Below are positions 25,069-34,016 of a DNA stretch of 64,000 nt, one piece after another. The DNA is from Leisingera sp. M658 (GTDB lineage: Bacteria > Pseudomonadota > Alphaproteobacteria > Rhodobacterales > Rhodobacteraceae): contig NZ_CP083546.1 of the NCBI RefSeq assembly GCF_025144145.1, forward strand, positions 2,186,501 to 2,250,500. Reading direction: 5' to 3'. The position numbers were made by a program, and so were the translations under genes. The notes beneath the pieces were generated by a model. That model was not told the origin of the DNA and did not search any database. It saw only the letters and a program-made list of their open reading frames with translations. Position 1 is the stretch's first letter. Each line of letters starts with the position of its first letter.

Positions 25069-26418
25069 TCAGTTACTTCCTGGCAAGGCGCCGTCCAGCC
25101 CGGCCAATTGCGAGATTTCTGCCGCGGCATCCCCCGGGTCAAAATCCCCCAAGTCGACCGCGGGAAGATCAGGCAAGTCAGGCAGCCCGCCGTCCAGCCC
25201 ATCCATGCCCAAAGCGCCATCGTCGCCGAGACCGGGCAAATCCATTGCGCCCATTCCACCCATTGCGTCATCCATGCCGCCCATGCCGCCCATGCCGCCG
25301 TCAACACCGCCGTCACCCAGCGCAGGAAACCCCTCGCCGTCCATACCAAGACCGCCGCCCAGACCCGGTGCCGCTTCCAATGCAGGCAGGCCCGTGTCGT
25401 CCATCGGGTCCTGCAGGCCCTGCGCGGCAATTCCCATATCGAGTGCCGGAGGTCCGCCGCCCATCATGTCGGCGCCTGCCCCGTCGGAGAACCCCATTCC
25501 TTCTGCCCCGGCATCGCCTGCCAGCCTGGCCCCGGACTGATTCAGCCGAACTGCACGCGCGCCGTTCATTTGGCCCAGGCGCCCCTGTGCAATCGACTGG
25601 CCGCCAATGGTCAGCAGGTCGGTTTCATACAGAAAGGCGGAATCCAGCGGCAGCGAATCGCCGACTTTGAGGCCGGTAAAATCCCTTAGGGGCACCCGCA
25701 TCTTGCACAAAACAGCCGACAGCTCCGCCCGGATCGACCCCAGATTGCGGCCCAGAGATGGACCTTGCGCACCGCTTCCCTGACCGTCCTGCAGTTCTTC
25801 GGCAGTGGGTTCCGGAAGTATCAGCTTCATCACGCCCTGCATGGCGCCGCAGGCCAGATCCAGGTTCAACTCGATCACCCGGTAATCCTCAGCCTCCATG
25901 CCCAGCACCAGGCTGCGCACATTTTCAACCTGTGCGCCAAAGCGGTAACCGGTAAAGATTGCCTGATCCGCTTGGCCATCCAGCATCGCAAACACCTTGC
26001 CAAAGGTGCGTTCCAGAAACTCTGCCGTCATGGCTGCATCTGTCGGGGTATAGTGACGCTCGTCCGGTGCTTTGCCCATCACCGTGCCGATGGTCTGCTG
26101 CTGGATCAGCGCTGTCACCGTGGCTGCATCCATGCTGGCCGCACCCATTCTGCCATGCGGACAATCCAGCACCACCAGAAGATCCTTATCCGACAGCTGG
26201 TCCGCCAGATCCTCGGGAATGCGGTTGGATTGCCGGGCTGCCAAAACTGCCACCGGCAATCCGCACAAGTCCGCAGCTGCCCGCGCCACCGATCGGCGCA
26301 GTGCTTTCAGCGTCAAGGAACTGGTAAGCGCCCCAACACCTTCCTTTGTCGCTGCCAGCTTGCGTGCAAGCACACCCTGCTTGCCGCTGCCTGCCTCTGC
26401 TGCTTCTGTTTCAGACAT
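25069..26418 (-). CDS. FliM-like flagellar C-ring protein with Gly/Met/Asp-rich tail
   Basis: A 449-residue protein. Residues 1-210 resemble the FliM middle domain (ALRRSVARAAADLCGLPV, FTGYRFGAQVENVRSLVLGME), and residues 225-295 form a SpoA (FliM/FliN C-terminal) domain (MRVPLRDFTGLKVGDSLPL, LLTIGGQSIAQGRLG). The last 140 residues are low complexity, rich in Gly, Met, Asp and Pro (GGMGGMGGMDDAMGGMG). It lacks a recognisable N-terminal CheY-binding peptide. No other flagellar gene is in the window. Likely a motor switch component of the Roseobacter flagellum. Confidence 0.75.
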   Translation of the reverse strand: MSETEAAEAGSGKQGVLARKLAATKEGVGALTSSLTLKALRRSVARAAADLCGLPVAVLAARQSNRIPEDLADQLSDKDLLVVLDCPHGRMGAASMDAATVTALIQQQTIGTVMGKAPDERHYTPTDAAMTAEFLERTFGKVFAMLDGQADQAIFTGYRFGAQVENVRSLVLGMEAEDYRVIELNLDLACGAMQGVMKLILPEPTAEELQDGQGSGAQGPSLGRNLGSIRAELSAVLCKMRVPLRDFTGLKVGDSLPLDSAFLYETDLLTIGGQSIAQGRLGQMNGARAVRLNQSGARLAGDAGAEGMGFSDGAGADMMGGGPPALDMGIAAQGLQDPMDDTGLPALEAAPGLGGGLGMDGEGFPALGDGGVDGGMGGMGGMDDAMGGMGAMDLPGLGDDGALGMDGLDGGLPDLPDLPAVDLGDFDPGDAAAEISQLAGLDGALPGSN

Positions 26419-26502
26419 AGGCTGTTTAACCTGCCCCTTGCACGTCCCGTTTCCCCGTTTTTACCCGAAAGGAGGTTAACAACTCCTGTACCTCAGGCCA
26501 GG

Positions 26503-29181
26503 TTACGCAGCCTTTTCGCCTGCTGCGGGTAAGGAAACCCGGAACGCACCGCCGCCGTGCCCTGGCAGATAGGAAACATTGCCGCCCAGCCGTTGCATAA
26601 CTTCCCGGCAGATTGCCAAGCCAAGCCCTGCACCGCCTGCCCGCTCGGGGCTGACACGCGAAAATTTCTCAAAAATCATCTGTTGAAATTCTGCCGGCAC
26701 GCCACTGCCGTTGTCAGTGAAGTCGATCTGCAGCCACCCGCTGGTTGCGGAGGCGGAAATGGACAGTTCCGGCTCGGCAGCATCGCAATACTTCTGGGCA
26801 TTGGCGATCAAATTGATAAAGACCTGCGCCAGCCGGTCGAGGTCGGAGGATATGCGCAACCCTTCCGTTGCGGGATTGCGGCAGACCTTGAGCGGACGGT
26901 CTGATCCCGCCAGTGCGGCGGCCACCGCGTGGTCCAGCACGTCCGGCAGGGCGCCGGCCGACATGTTCAGGCTCACCTGACCGCTCTCCAGCACGCTGAG
27001 GTCCAGAAGATCGTTCAGCAGCCGGGTCAGCCGCAGCGTTTCGTCATGGATGATCCCGGCATAGTGGCGCTGATCCTGCGCGCTCAGCTGCCCGTCATCG
27101 CGCAGAATTTCCGAAAACGCCCGGATCGAGGTCATCGGCGTGCGCAGCTCATGGCTGACCTGGCTAAGGAAGGCGTCCTTCTGTTCGGAAATTTGCGTAA
27201 GTTTTTCGTTTGTTTCCCGCAACTTGCGGGCAGTCGCTGTTAGCTCTGCCGATTGCGTCTCCAAGCGGCTGGAATACTCCAGCATCTGGGCGGTTTCATC
27301 CGCAACTGCCAGCAAATCCGCAACAGAAACCGAGGAGCCGCCGGCGATCTGGCCAATCATCGCATGCGCTGCCGCCGCGCCGATGGAGGCGCTCAGCTCG
27401 CGCTCCAGCCGTTCCAGAAAGGCCGGTGTCGGCTCAGGCAGCGGGCCGCGGCCGCCCTGCCGCAGCCGCTCGCGCTGAAAGAACGCTTGTGCTTCTGCAG
27501 CACCCAGAATCCGCTGCGACATGATCATCAGATCTTCGCATTGCGCCACAGATCCGGTCCAGCCGCGCGGGCCGGCGGAATGGTCGAAGACATTGACGAA
27601 TTGCGCGCCCTGCAGCCGCTCCAGCGGGCTGGGGAAGCTCATCAGAGACACCAGGCAGAACGCCAGCGCATTCAGACTCATCGACCACAAAACGGCGTGA
27701 ACGGTCGGATCCATGGCTTCGATTCCGAACAGCGCCTCGGGACGCAGCCAGCTAAGGCCAAACAAGCCATCACGCAGGATATGCTCGGGCAACAACCCGC
27801 CGCCCAGGGCCGGCAGCAGCATGGTATAGAGCCAGATGGCAAACCCCACCGTAAGCCCGGCCAGTGCGCCACTGCGGGTGGCACCGCGCCAGAACAGCCC
27901 GCCAACCAGCGCCGGCAGAATTTGCGCCACCCCGGCAAAAGAGATGAGGCCGATGGCGGCCAGCGCCGCAGCGCCGCCGGACAGGTGGTAATAGAAATAC
28001 CCCAGCGCCATGATCACCGCGATCGACACCCGGCGCGACAGCAGCACTACATCGCGCACATCGCCCGAAACCGAAGCCCGACGGTTCTGCAGCCGCAGCC
28101 AGACCGGCATCACGATGTGGTTCGATACCATTGTGGACAGCGCCATGGCGGCCACAATCACCATCGACGTTGCCGAGGAAAACCCGCCGAGAAAAGACAG
28201 GACTGCCAACCCCTGCTGCCCCTGCTGCAGCGGCACTGTCAGCACAAACATGTCCGGGTTGGCGCCTGCGGGAAGCAGTTCCAGCCCGACTGCGGCGATG
28301 GGGACCACAAACATCGAGATCAGCAGCAGATACAGCGGAAACGCCCATGAGGCGATGCGCAGGTGGCGTTCGTCCTCGTTCTCCACCACCATCACCTGGA
28401 ACATCCGCGGCAGGCAAACAAAGGCCGCCGCGGCCAGAAAGGTAACGGTGGCCCAACGGCTGCCATCGACGTTCCACTGGCCGATTTGCGAGGCGTCAAT
28501 TCTTTGCAGCGTCTCTCCCACGCCGCCGGCCACGCCCCAGACCACAAAAACCCCAACCGCCAGCAACGCCGCCAGTTTGACGATGGCCTCAAGCGCCACC
28601 GCGGTGACCACCCCGTGGTGACGCTCATTGGCGTTCAGGTTGCGGGTGCCGAACAGAATGGCAAAAACCGCCAGTCCTGCCGCTACCCAGAACACGGTGT
28701 AGGTTTCATTGTAGCTGCGCAGCGGATCCGCCTCGGCAAAAATGGCAAAGGACAGCGTGATGGATTGCAACTGCAGCGAAATATAGGGCGTGACGCCAAT
28801 CACCGCGAGAATGGTCACGCCGGCCGCCAGCAGGTTCGACTTGCCATAGCGCGACGACAACAGGTCCGCGATGGATGTGATCCGCTGGCTGCGCCCGATC
28901 CGCACCAGTTTTCGCAGGCCCCACCACCATCCGATCATCACCAGCGAGGGACCAAGGTAGATCGTTACGAACTCCAGGCCTGAGCGCGCGGCATAGCCAA
29001 CCGCGCCGTAAAAAGTCCAGGCAGTGCAATAGATTGACAGCGACAACGTGTAGATCAGCGGCGAACGCATCCAGGCGGCGCTTTTGCCGCGGGTTGCCAT
29101 CCGGTCGGCCCAAAAGGCAATGAAAAACAGAAACGCCACATAGGCGAGACAGACAACCGCAAGCACATTCAGCGAGGCCAT
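26503..29181 (-). CDS. Sodium:solute symporter-histidine kinase fusion (CbrA-like)
   Basis: About 892 residues. The first 520 form a PutP-like SSS symporter with about thirteen helices (LSLSIYCTAWTFYGAVGYA, ISFAGVAQILPALVGGLFW). A linker with coiled coil (residues 620-670) leads to a HisKA domain with phospho-accepting His677 (QVSHELRTPMTSIRAF) and a HATPase (NLIANAQKYC, GAGLGLAICREVM). It couples uptake of a small carboxylate or amino acid to signalling. GGAGGA precedes the ATG at 29181, overlapping the small membrane gene upstream. Confidence 0.92.
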   Translation of the reverse strand: MASLNVLAVVCLAYVAFLFFIAFWADRMATRGKSAAWMRSPLIYTLSLSIYCTAWTFYGAVGYAARSGLEFVTIYLGPSLVMIGWWWGLRKLVRIGRSQRITSIADLLSSRYGKSNLLAAGVTILAVIGVTPYISLQLQSITLSFAIFAEADPLRSYNETYTVFWVAAGLAVFAILFGTRNLNANERHHGVVTAVALEAIVKLAALLAVGVFVVWGVAGGVGETLQRIDASQIGQWNVDGSRWATVTFLAAAAFVCLPRMFQVMVVENEDERHLRIASWAFPLYLLLISMFVVPIAAVGLELLPAGANPDMFVLTVPLQQGQQGLAVLSFLGGFSSATSMVIVAAMALSTMVSNHIVMPVWLRLQNRRASVSGDVRDVVLLSRRVSIAVIMALGYFYYHLSGGAAALAAIGLISFAGVAQILPALVGGLFWRGATRSGALAGLTVGFAIWLYTMLLPALGGGLLPEHILRDGLFGLSWLRPEALFGIEAMDPTVHAVLWSMSLNALAFCLVSLMSFPSPLERLQGAQFVNVFDHSAGPRGWTGSVAQCEDLMIMSQRILGAAEAQAFFQRERLRQGGRGPLPEPTPAFLERLERELSASIGAAAAHAMIGQIAGGSSVSVADLLAVADETAQMLEYSSRLETQSAELTATARKLRETNEKLTQISEQKDAFLSQVSHELRTPMTSIRAFSEILRDDGQLSAQDQRHYAGIIHDETLRLTRLLNDLLDLSVLESGQVSLNMSAGALPDVLDHAVAAALAGSDRPLKVCRNPATEGLRISSDLDRLAQVFINLIANAQKYCDAAEPELSISASATSGWLQIDFTDNGSGVPAEFQQMIFEKFSRVSPERAGGAGLGLAICREVMQRLGGNVSYLPGHGGGAFRVSLPAAGEKAA

Positions 29182-29513
29182 CAGCGGTCCTCCACCCCGT
29201 CCGGAGATCCTGCCCCGTCCGGCCCGCCGCCGGTCCAATGATCCGCCCAACGCTGCACGGCGAGGCTGAAGGCAAAACAGGCACCGATCAGGCCGGTCCA
29301 GACGGCGAAAATATAGATGATGGCCGACGACATACTGACACCATCGCGCGCCGCGGGATGGGTGGAGGCTTCGGGCCACAACAGCGGCAGCGCCAGCAGC
29401 AATGCGCCCAGAACCGGCAGCAGGCGGGCAATATCCATCAGCCTGCGGCGGCGGTAGGTCTGGCGTTCCGCGCGGGTGCCTGTTTGCTCTTCGGCGCCGC
29501 TCCCCTGTGTCAT
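29181..29513 (-). CDS. Small membrane protein in the kinase operon
   Basis: A 110-residue protein with a polar N-terminus (MTQGSGAEEQTGTRAERQTY), two hydrophobic helices (about 27-45 and 60-82) and an acidic tail. Its start overlaps the response-regulator stop (ATGA) and its stop overlaps the symporter-kinase start (TGATG). The topology resembles DUF4212-type small subunits found beside SSS symporters, but no signature settles that. The frame extends upstream to 29948 as a shadow of the regulator gene. Confidence 0.65.
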   Translation of the reverse strand: MTQGSGAEEQTGTRAERQTYRRRRLMDIARLLPVLGALLLALPLLWPEASTHPAARDGVSMSSAIIYIFAVWTGLIGACFAFSLAVQRWADHWTGGGPDGAGSPDGVEDR

Positions 29514-29890
29514 CCCTGTCCGGCCTGGGCGTGCAGGTCGCGCACCGCCGTCAGCACCTCGGCATTGGAGAAGGGCTTGGTCATAAACCGCGTCACCCCC
29601 GCCTTTTCCGCCATCTCGCGGTCGCGCATCTGGCCGCGGGCGGTCAGCATCAGCACCGGCAGTGCGCCCATGCCACCCTCGCTTCGCAGCTCGCGCACGA
29701 TCTCCAGACCGCTTTTGCCCGGCAGCATAAGGTCCAGAATCACCAGATCGGGATTGGCATCGCGGATCACCTCCACCGCGGTGGCACCATCGGTATGCGC
29801 ATCCACGCTCCAGCCGTCCCGTATCAGCAGAAACCGGATGGCCTCGGTGATATTCGGCTCGTCTTCGATCAGAACAACATGCCTGCCCAT
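29510..29890 (-). CDS. Single-domain response regulator
   Basis: A 126-residue receiver domain with the acidic pocket E9-D10, phospho-acceptor Asp53 (DLVILDLMLPG), Thr (MLTARG) and Lys (MTKPFSNAE). There is no output domain. GGGAGG lies upstream of the ATG at 29890. It is the first gene of the operon with the symporter-kinase and is presumably its partner. Confidence 0.9.
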   Translation of the reverse strand: MGRHVVLIEDEPNITEAIRFLLIRDGWSVDAHTDGATAVEVIRDANPDLVILDLMLPGKSGLEIVRELRSEGGMGALPVLMLTARGQMRDREMAEKAGVTRFMTKPFSNAEVLTAVRDLHAQAGQG

Positions 29891-29982
29891 CAGCAGAATT
29901 TCCTCCCGGCGCCGACTGCCGGCCAGGCCGGTCCGCAGACGCATTCATTTTTGTGCAGATTAGCCCCGCGGCCGTGTCACTG

Positions 29983-31281
29983 TCAAAACTCTTCCTTCAG
30001 AATCGATGGCTCGCGCCGCGCCGGACAGCCCTGGCGCGGGCAGATCCGGCAACTGGCGCCAACCGGCTGCGGATCCCGTGCATCCTTGGCGCCGGGCAGG
30101 ATCAGCATAACCGCCCTGTACATAGGATCAGCGCCAAAATCCTGCATCTCCTGCGGCCAGGCCACCGCCATACAGTCAAAAGCCGCCGCGTTGCGCCCCT
30201 GCTGCAGAACATTGCGCCGCACCGGGATATTCGGGTGCACAAGCGCAGTATACAGCGGCCACAGCGGGCAGGACGCCCCGAAACGCGGCATCGAAAACCC
30301 GGTCACAGGCTTGCGGAACAAAAGCGTGCCTGAGGCATCGCAGACCACCAGCCCGGCCTCCTGCCCCAGCACCTCCTCAGGCAGCGCCGCCAAACGGCGC
30401 AGCACGGCAGGGAGCCCGCATTTGAAGCGGCGCGCGATCGCCACCGGAGCAACCCCATCCGCCTGGATTTCCTGCTCCAGCGCCTGCAGCGGCATCGCCA
30501 AGGCATCCGCCCGGTATTGCGCCAAGGCAGCCTGTGCCAGGCTGCGGGCCGCCGGGCTTGTCAAAGCAGGGGCAGTCTGGACCAGCTGTCCGGGTTCAGC
30601 GGAACCATCCTCCAGTGCAGGAAAATGAAACCCGTTTTCCTGAAAGAAGACCTCGGCCTCCTCTTGCGGCATTCCGCGGCGGTCGTCGCTGGTGTCGCCC
30701 TCGTCCAGAAAATTCACCAGCGCCCGGCTGCTCTCGGACAGGCGCAGGGAATCTTCGTTAAGGTTCTTGTGAAAGCGGTCGCGCCATTCCGGCTCCAGCT
30801 CGCCGGTTTCCGCCAGGATCGACGCGGTGGAGCGGATCGCAGCAGCAGTCGACAGCACCTCATGCACCGAGGCCGCCAGATTGGGATCATGGGTCAGCCG
30901 GTCTGACAGGGTTTCCACCGTGCGTTCCAGCGTGGCAATGCGGCGGTGGCCGGCTGCCAGCACCTCGGCCCAGCCGGGAAACCGGCCGGCAAATTCATCG
31001 ACCCGGTCCAGCTCGGCCACCGGAACCCCGCTGTCCGCCGCCGCCTCCCGCAGGGTAGAAATCAGGGCCGCCTCGGCCCCCTCGCTCAGCATCGACGGCT
31101 CCACCCCCAGCACCCCAGCGAGATCAACCAGAAGCTTACCGCCGATTCTGCGCCGGTTATGTTCGATCAGGTTGAGGTAGGAGGCCGAGATCCCCGCCTC
31201 CCGCGCCAATTCGGCCTGACGCATTCCCAGGATCAGCCTGCGTTCGCGGATCCGGCTGCCGGTCAGGGTATCGCGTGCCAT
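29983..31281 (-). CDS. ScfR/RamB-family short-chain fatty acyl regulator
   Basis: A 432-residue regulator. An XRE helix-turn-helix is at residues 8-62 (GMRQAELAREAGISASYLNLIEHNRR); the central and C-terminal parts follow the IrrE-like/DUF2083 pattern of PrpR, RamB and MccR, ending with CRICPRQGCPARREPSI. These regulators sense acyl-CoA or short-chain acyl metabolites and control acetate/propionate use. GGGAGG precedes the start. It lies downstream of nothing obvious and 91 bp from the response-regulator start, on the same strand. Confidence 0.88.
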   Translation of the reverse strand: MARDTLTGSRIRERRLILGMRQAELAREAGISASYLNLIEHNRRRIGGKLLVDLAGVLGVEPSMLSEGAEAALISTLREAAADSGVPVAELDRVDEFAGRFPGWAEVLAAGHRRIATLERTVETLSDRLTHDPNLAASVHEVLSTAAAIRSTASILAETGELEPEWRDRFHKNLNEDSLRLSESSRALVNFLDEGDTSDDRRGMPQEEAEVFFQENGFHFPALEDGSAEPGQLVQTAPALTSPAARSLAQAALAQYRADALAMPLQALEQEIQADGVAPVAIARRFKCGLPAVLRRLAALPEEVLGQEAGLVVCDASGTLLFRKPVTGFSMPRFGASCPLWPLYTALVHPNIPVRRNVLQQGRNAAAFDCMAVAWPQEMQDFGADPMYRAVMLILPGAKDARDPQPVGASCRICPRQGCPARREPSILKEEF

Positions 31282-31342
31282 TATGCGTGGCCTCCCAAAA
31301 CACTGTCAATTCAACGGCTTTCTGCGTTGCAATATAATACAA

Positions 31343-31383
31343 TTTACAGAACACAACTGAATACTGTTCAGTTATTTACAGAA
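31343..31383. promoter_or_regulatory. Direct repeats and dyad upstream of the ScfR gene
   Basis: TTTACAGAA occurs at 31343-31351 and 31375-31383, 32 bp apart (about three helical turns), around a perfect dyad ACTGAA-TACTG-TTCAGT (31356-31372). The block is in the AT-rich divergent region between the ScfR gene and the ABC binding-protein gene and is a plausible operator for either. Confidence 0.5.
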
Positions 31384-31512
31384 TTTTCAAGCAATAAAAG
31401 GGATTTATTGCCTGGCTTTACATAGCGCGCTCATACTGATTTTGCACGAAACGTGCTGGTGCTGCGCAGAAGTGAGGAGCTGCAAGGCACTAATCATATT
31501 AGGGAGGAATAC

Positions 31513-32859
31513 ATGTCTGAATTTGACGCATCGCGCCGCAGAGTCTTAAAGACCGGCGCAATCGCAGGCGCCGGTATGGCGCTGCCAACGATCTTTACCG
31601 CCTCTTCCGCTGCGGCTTTTACCAATGAACCGACCGGCGGCACCGTGACCCTGGGCTTCAATGTGCCCCAGACCGGCCCCTACGCTGATGAAGGCGCTGA
31701 CGAGCTTCGCGCCTATGAGCTGGCGGTCGAGCATCTGAATGGCGGCGGCGACGGCGGCATGATGAACACCTTCAGCTCCAAGGCGCTGCAAGGGAACGGC
31801 ATCCTGGGCAAGAAGGTGGAATATGTCACCGGCGACACCCAGACCAAATCCGATGCCGCCCGTGCCTCGGCCAAGTCGATGATCGAAAAAGACGGCGCGG
31901 TGATGATCACCGGCGGCTCGTCCTCGGGTGTTGCCATCGCCGTGCAGGGTCTCTGCCAGGAGGCGGGCGTGATCTTCATGGCCGGCCTGACGCATTCCAA
32001 CGACACAACCGGCAAAGACAAGAAGGCCAACGGTTTCCGTCACTTCTTCAACGGCTATATGTCGGGCGCGGCGCTGGCACCGGTGCTGAAGAACCTCTAT
32101 GGCACCGACCGCACCGCTTATCACCTGACCGCCGATTACACCTGGGGCTGGACCCAGGAAGAATCGATTGCAGCCGCAACCGAGGCCCTGGGCTGGAACA
32201 CCGTGAACAAGGTGCGCACGCCGCTGGCCGCGACCGACTTTTCGTCCTACATCGCGCCGGTTCTGAACTCGGGCGCTGATGTGCTGGTGCTGAACCACTA
32301 TGGCGGCAACATGGTGAACTCGCTGACCAATGCGGTGCAGTTCGGCCTGCGCGACAAGGTGGTGAACGGCAAGAACTTCGAGATCGTCGTGCCGCTCTAC
32401 TCCCGCCTGATGGCCAAGGGTGCAGGCGCCAACGTGAAGGGCATCCACGGCTCGACCAACTGGCACTGGACGCTGCAGGACGAAGGCTCCAAAGCGTTCG
32501 TCAAATCCTTCGGCACCAAATACGGCTTCCCGCCGAGCCAGGCTGCCCATACCACCTACTGCCAGACGCTGCTTTACGCGGATGCGGTTGAGCGTGCGGG
32601 CACCTTCAACCCCTGCGGTGTTGCCGAAGCGCTGGAAGGCTTTGAATTCGACGGGCTGGGCAATGGCAAGACCCTGTACCGCGCCGAAGACCACCAGTGT
32701 TTCAAAGACGTTCTGGTGGTGCGCGGTAAGGAAAATCCGACCTCGGAATTCGACCTTCTGGAAGTGGTCGAGGTCACCCCGCGTGCACAGGTGGAATACG
32801 CACCGGACCACCCGATGTTTGCCGGCGGTCAACTGGGCTCCTGCAACCCGGGCGCCTGA
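31513..32859 (+). CDS. ABC transporter substrate-binding protein (UrtA/AmiC-like, branched-chain type)
   Basis: About 448 residues with a Tat-like signal (SRRRVLKTGAIAGAGMALP) and a type I periplasmic fold (TLGFNVPQTGPYADEGADELR; ITGGSSSGVAIAVQGLCQEAG; YHLTADYTWGWTQ). GGGAGG lies before the ATG at 31513. Relatives bind urea, short amides or amino acids; the substrate cannot be told. It heads a plus-strand livHMGF-type operon. Confidence 0.88.
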   Translation: MSEFDASRRRVLKTGAIAGAGMALPTIFTASSAAAFTNEPTGGTVTLGFNVPQTGPYADEGADELRAYELAVEHLNGGGDGGMMNTFSSKALQGNGILGKKVEYVTGDTQTKSDAARASAKSMIEKDGAVMITGGSSSGVAIAVQGLCQEAGVIFMAGLTHSNDTTGKDKKANGFRHFFNGYMSGAALAPVLKNLYGTDRTAYHLTADYTWGWTQEESIAAATEALGWNTVNKVRTPLAATDFSSYIAPVLNSGADVLVLNHYGGNMVNSLTNAVQFGLRDKVVNGKNFEIVVPLYSRLMAKGAGANVKGIHGSTNWHWTLQDEGSKAFVKSFGTKYGFPPSQAAHTTYCQTLLYADAVERAGTFNPCGVAEALEGFEFDGLGNGKTLYRAEDHQCFKDVLVVRGKENPTSEFDLLEVVEVTPRAQVEYAPDHPMFAGGQLGSCNPGA

Positions 32860-32873
32860 AGCCCGCCACTGGC

Positions 32874-32962
32874 GCCGGAATTATGCAAAACTTCCGGCCC
32901 GGATTCCGTATCGGAATCCGGCTGCGCCGCATCGCGGGTCTTCCGGCATTGCCGGAAGACCC
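32874..32962 (+). terminator. Three successive hairpins between binding protein and permease genes
   Basis: GCCGGAA/TTCCGGC (32874-32898), CCGGATTCCG-TAT-CGGAATCCGG (32899-32921) and a perfect 12-bp stem GGGTCTTCCGGC with an ATT loop (32936-32962). No T-run follows, so they more likely stabilise the binding-protein mRNA or partly attenuate read-through into livH than end the transcript. Confidence 0.6.
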
Positions 32963-32990
32963 TTCCCTGACCTGACGAACGGTGGGACCC

Positions 32991-34013
32991 ATGGACGCCA
33001 TTCTCCTGCAAATCCTGAACGGGCTCGACAAAGGCTCGGCCTATGCGCTGATCGCGCTGGGATTGACACTTATCTTCGGCACGCTTGGCGTGGTGAACTT
33101 TGCCCATGGGGCCCTGTTCATGATCGGCGCCTTCTGCGCTGTCACCGTGCAACGTTTTCTGAACCTCAGCTTTGAGACCGTCGACGAGACCCAAACCGAC
33201 TTTCTGGGCAACCCGCTGAAAGTGAAAACCCCCTACGTCGAGGCCTGGTTCGGCCCCGAGTTCGGCGGCTCCATCATCGACTGGGCGGTGCCGCTGGCGA
33301 TCCTCTTTGCCATCCCGATCATGATCGGCGTCGGCTATGTGATGGAACGCGGTCTGATCAAGCATTTCTACAAGCGACCCCATGCGGACCAGATCCTGGT
33401 GACCTTCGGCCTTGCAATCGTGCTGCAGGAAGTCATCAAGTATTTCTACGGCGCCAACCCGATCCAGACCCCGGCCCCGGACGCGCTGAACGGCGTGATG
33501 AACCTGGGCGCTGTCATCGGCATGGACATCATCTATCCGGTCTGGCGCGTGGTCTATTTCTTTTTTGCAGTGCTGATCATCGGCGGCATCTTCAGCTTCC
33601 TGCAATTCACCACATTCGGCATGGTGGTGCGGGCCGGCATGGCCGACCGCGAGACCGTGGGCCTGCTGGGCATCAACATCGACCGCCGCTTCACCATTAT
33701 GTTCGGCATCGCTGCCGCTGTCGCAGGGTTGGCCGGTGTGATGTACACGCCAATCAACTCGCCCAACTACCACATGGGCATGGATTTCCTGGTCCTCAGC
33801 TTTGTGGTGGTGGTTGTCGGCGGCATGGGATCGCTGCCCGGTGCGGTGCTGGCGGGTTTCCTGCTGGGTGTTCTTGAGAGCTTCGCCTCGATGAACGAGA
33901 TCAAATCGCTGATCCCCGGCATCGACCAGATCATCATCTATGTGGTCGCAATCATCATTCTGCTGACCCGTCCACGGGGCCTGATGGGCCGCAAAGGCGT
34001 GATGGAGGACTAA
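32991..34013 (+). CDS. Branched-chain-type ABC permease (LivH)
   Basis: About 340 residues, eight or so helices. It shows LNGLDKGSAYALIALGLTLIFGTLGVVNFAHG at the start, GVVMRAG-like FGMVVRAGMADRETVGLLGIN in the cytoplasmic loop and VVVGGMGSLPGAVLAGFLLG near the end, all typical of LivH/UrtB. An inserted loop at residues 55-85 is longer than in E. coli LivH. The ATG at 32991 is preceded by GGTGGG; a GTG at 32982 is the alternative. Confidence 0.92.
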   Translation: MDAILLQILNGLDKGSAYALIALGLTLIFGTLGVVNFAHGALFMIGAFCAVTVQRFLNLSFETVDETQTDFLGNPLKVKTPYVEAWFGPEFGGSIIDWAVPLAILFAIPIMIGVGYVMERGLIKHFYKRPHADQILVTFGLAIVLQEVIKYFYGANPIQTPAPDALNGVMNLGAVIGMDIIYPVWRVVYFFFAVLIIGGIFSFLQFTTFGMVVRAGMADRETVGLLGINIDRRFTIMFGIAAAVAGLAGVMYTPINSPNYHMGMDFLVLSFVVVVVGGMGSLPGAVLAGFLLGVLESFASMNEIKSLIPGIDQIIIYVVAIIILLTRPRGLMGRKGVMED

Positions 34014-34016
34014 GAC

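Noticed and set aside
29514-29948. Extended start of the small membrane protein
   Set aside because: This part is the response-regulator gene in another frame; the ATGA-coupled ATG at 29513 is the better start.
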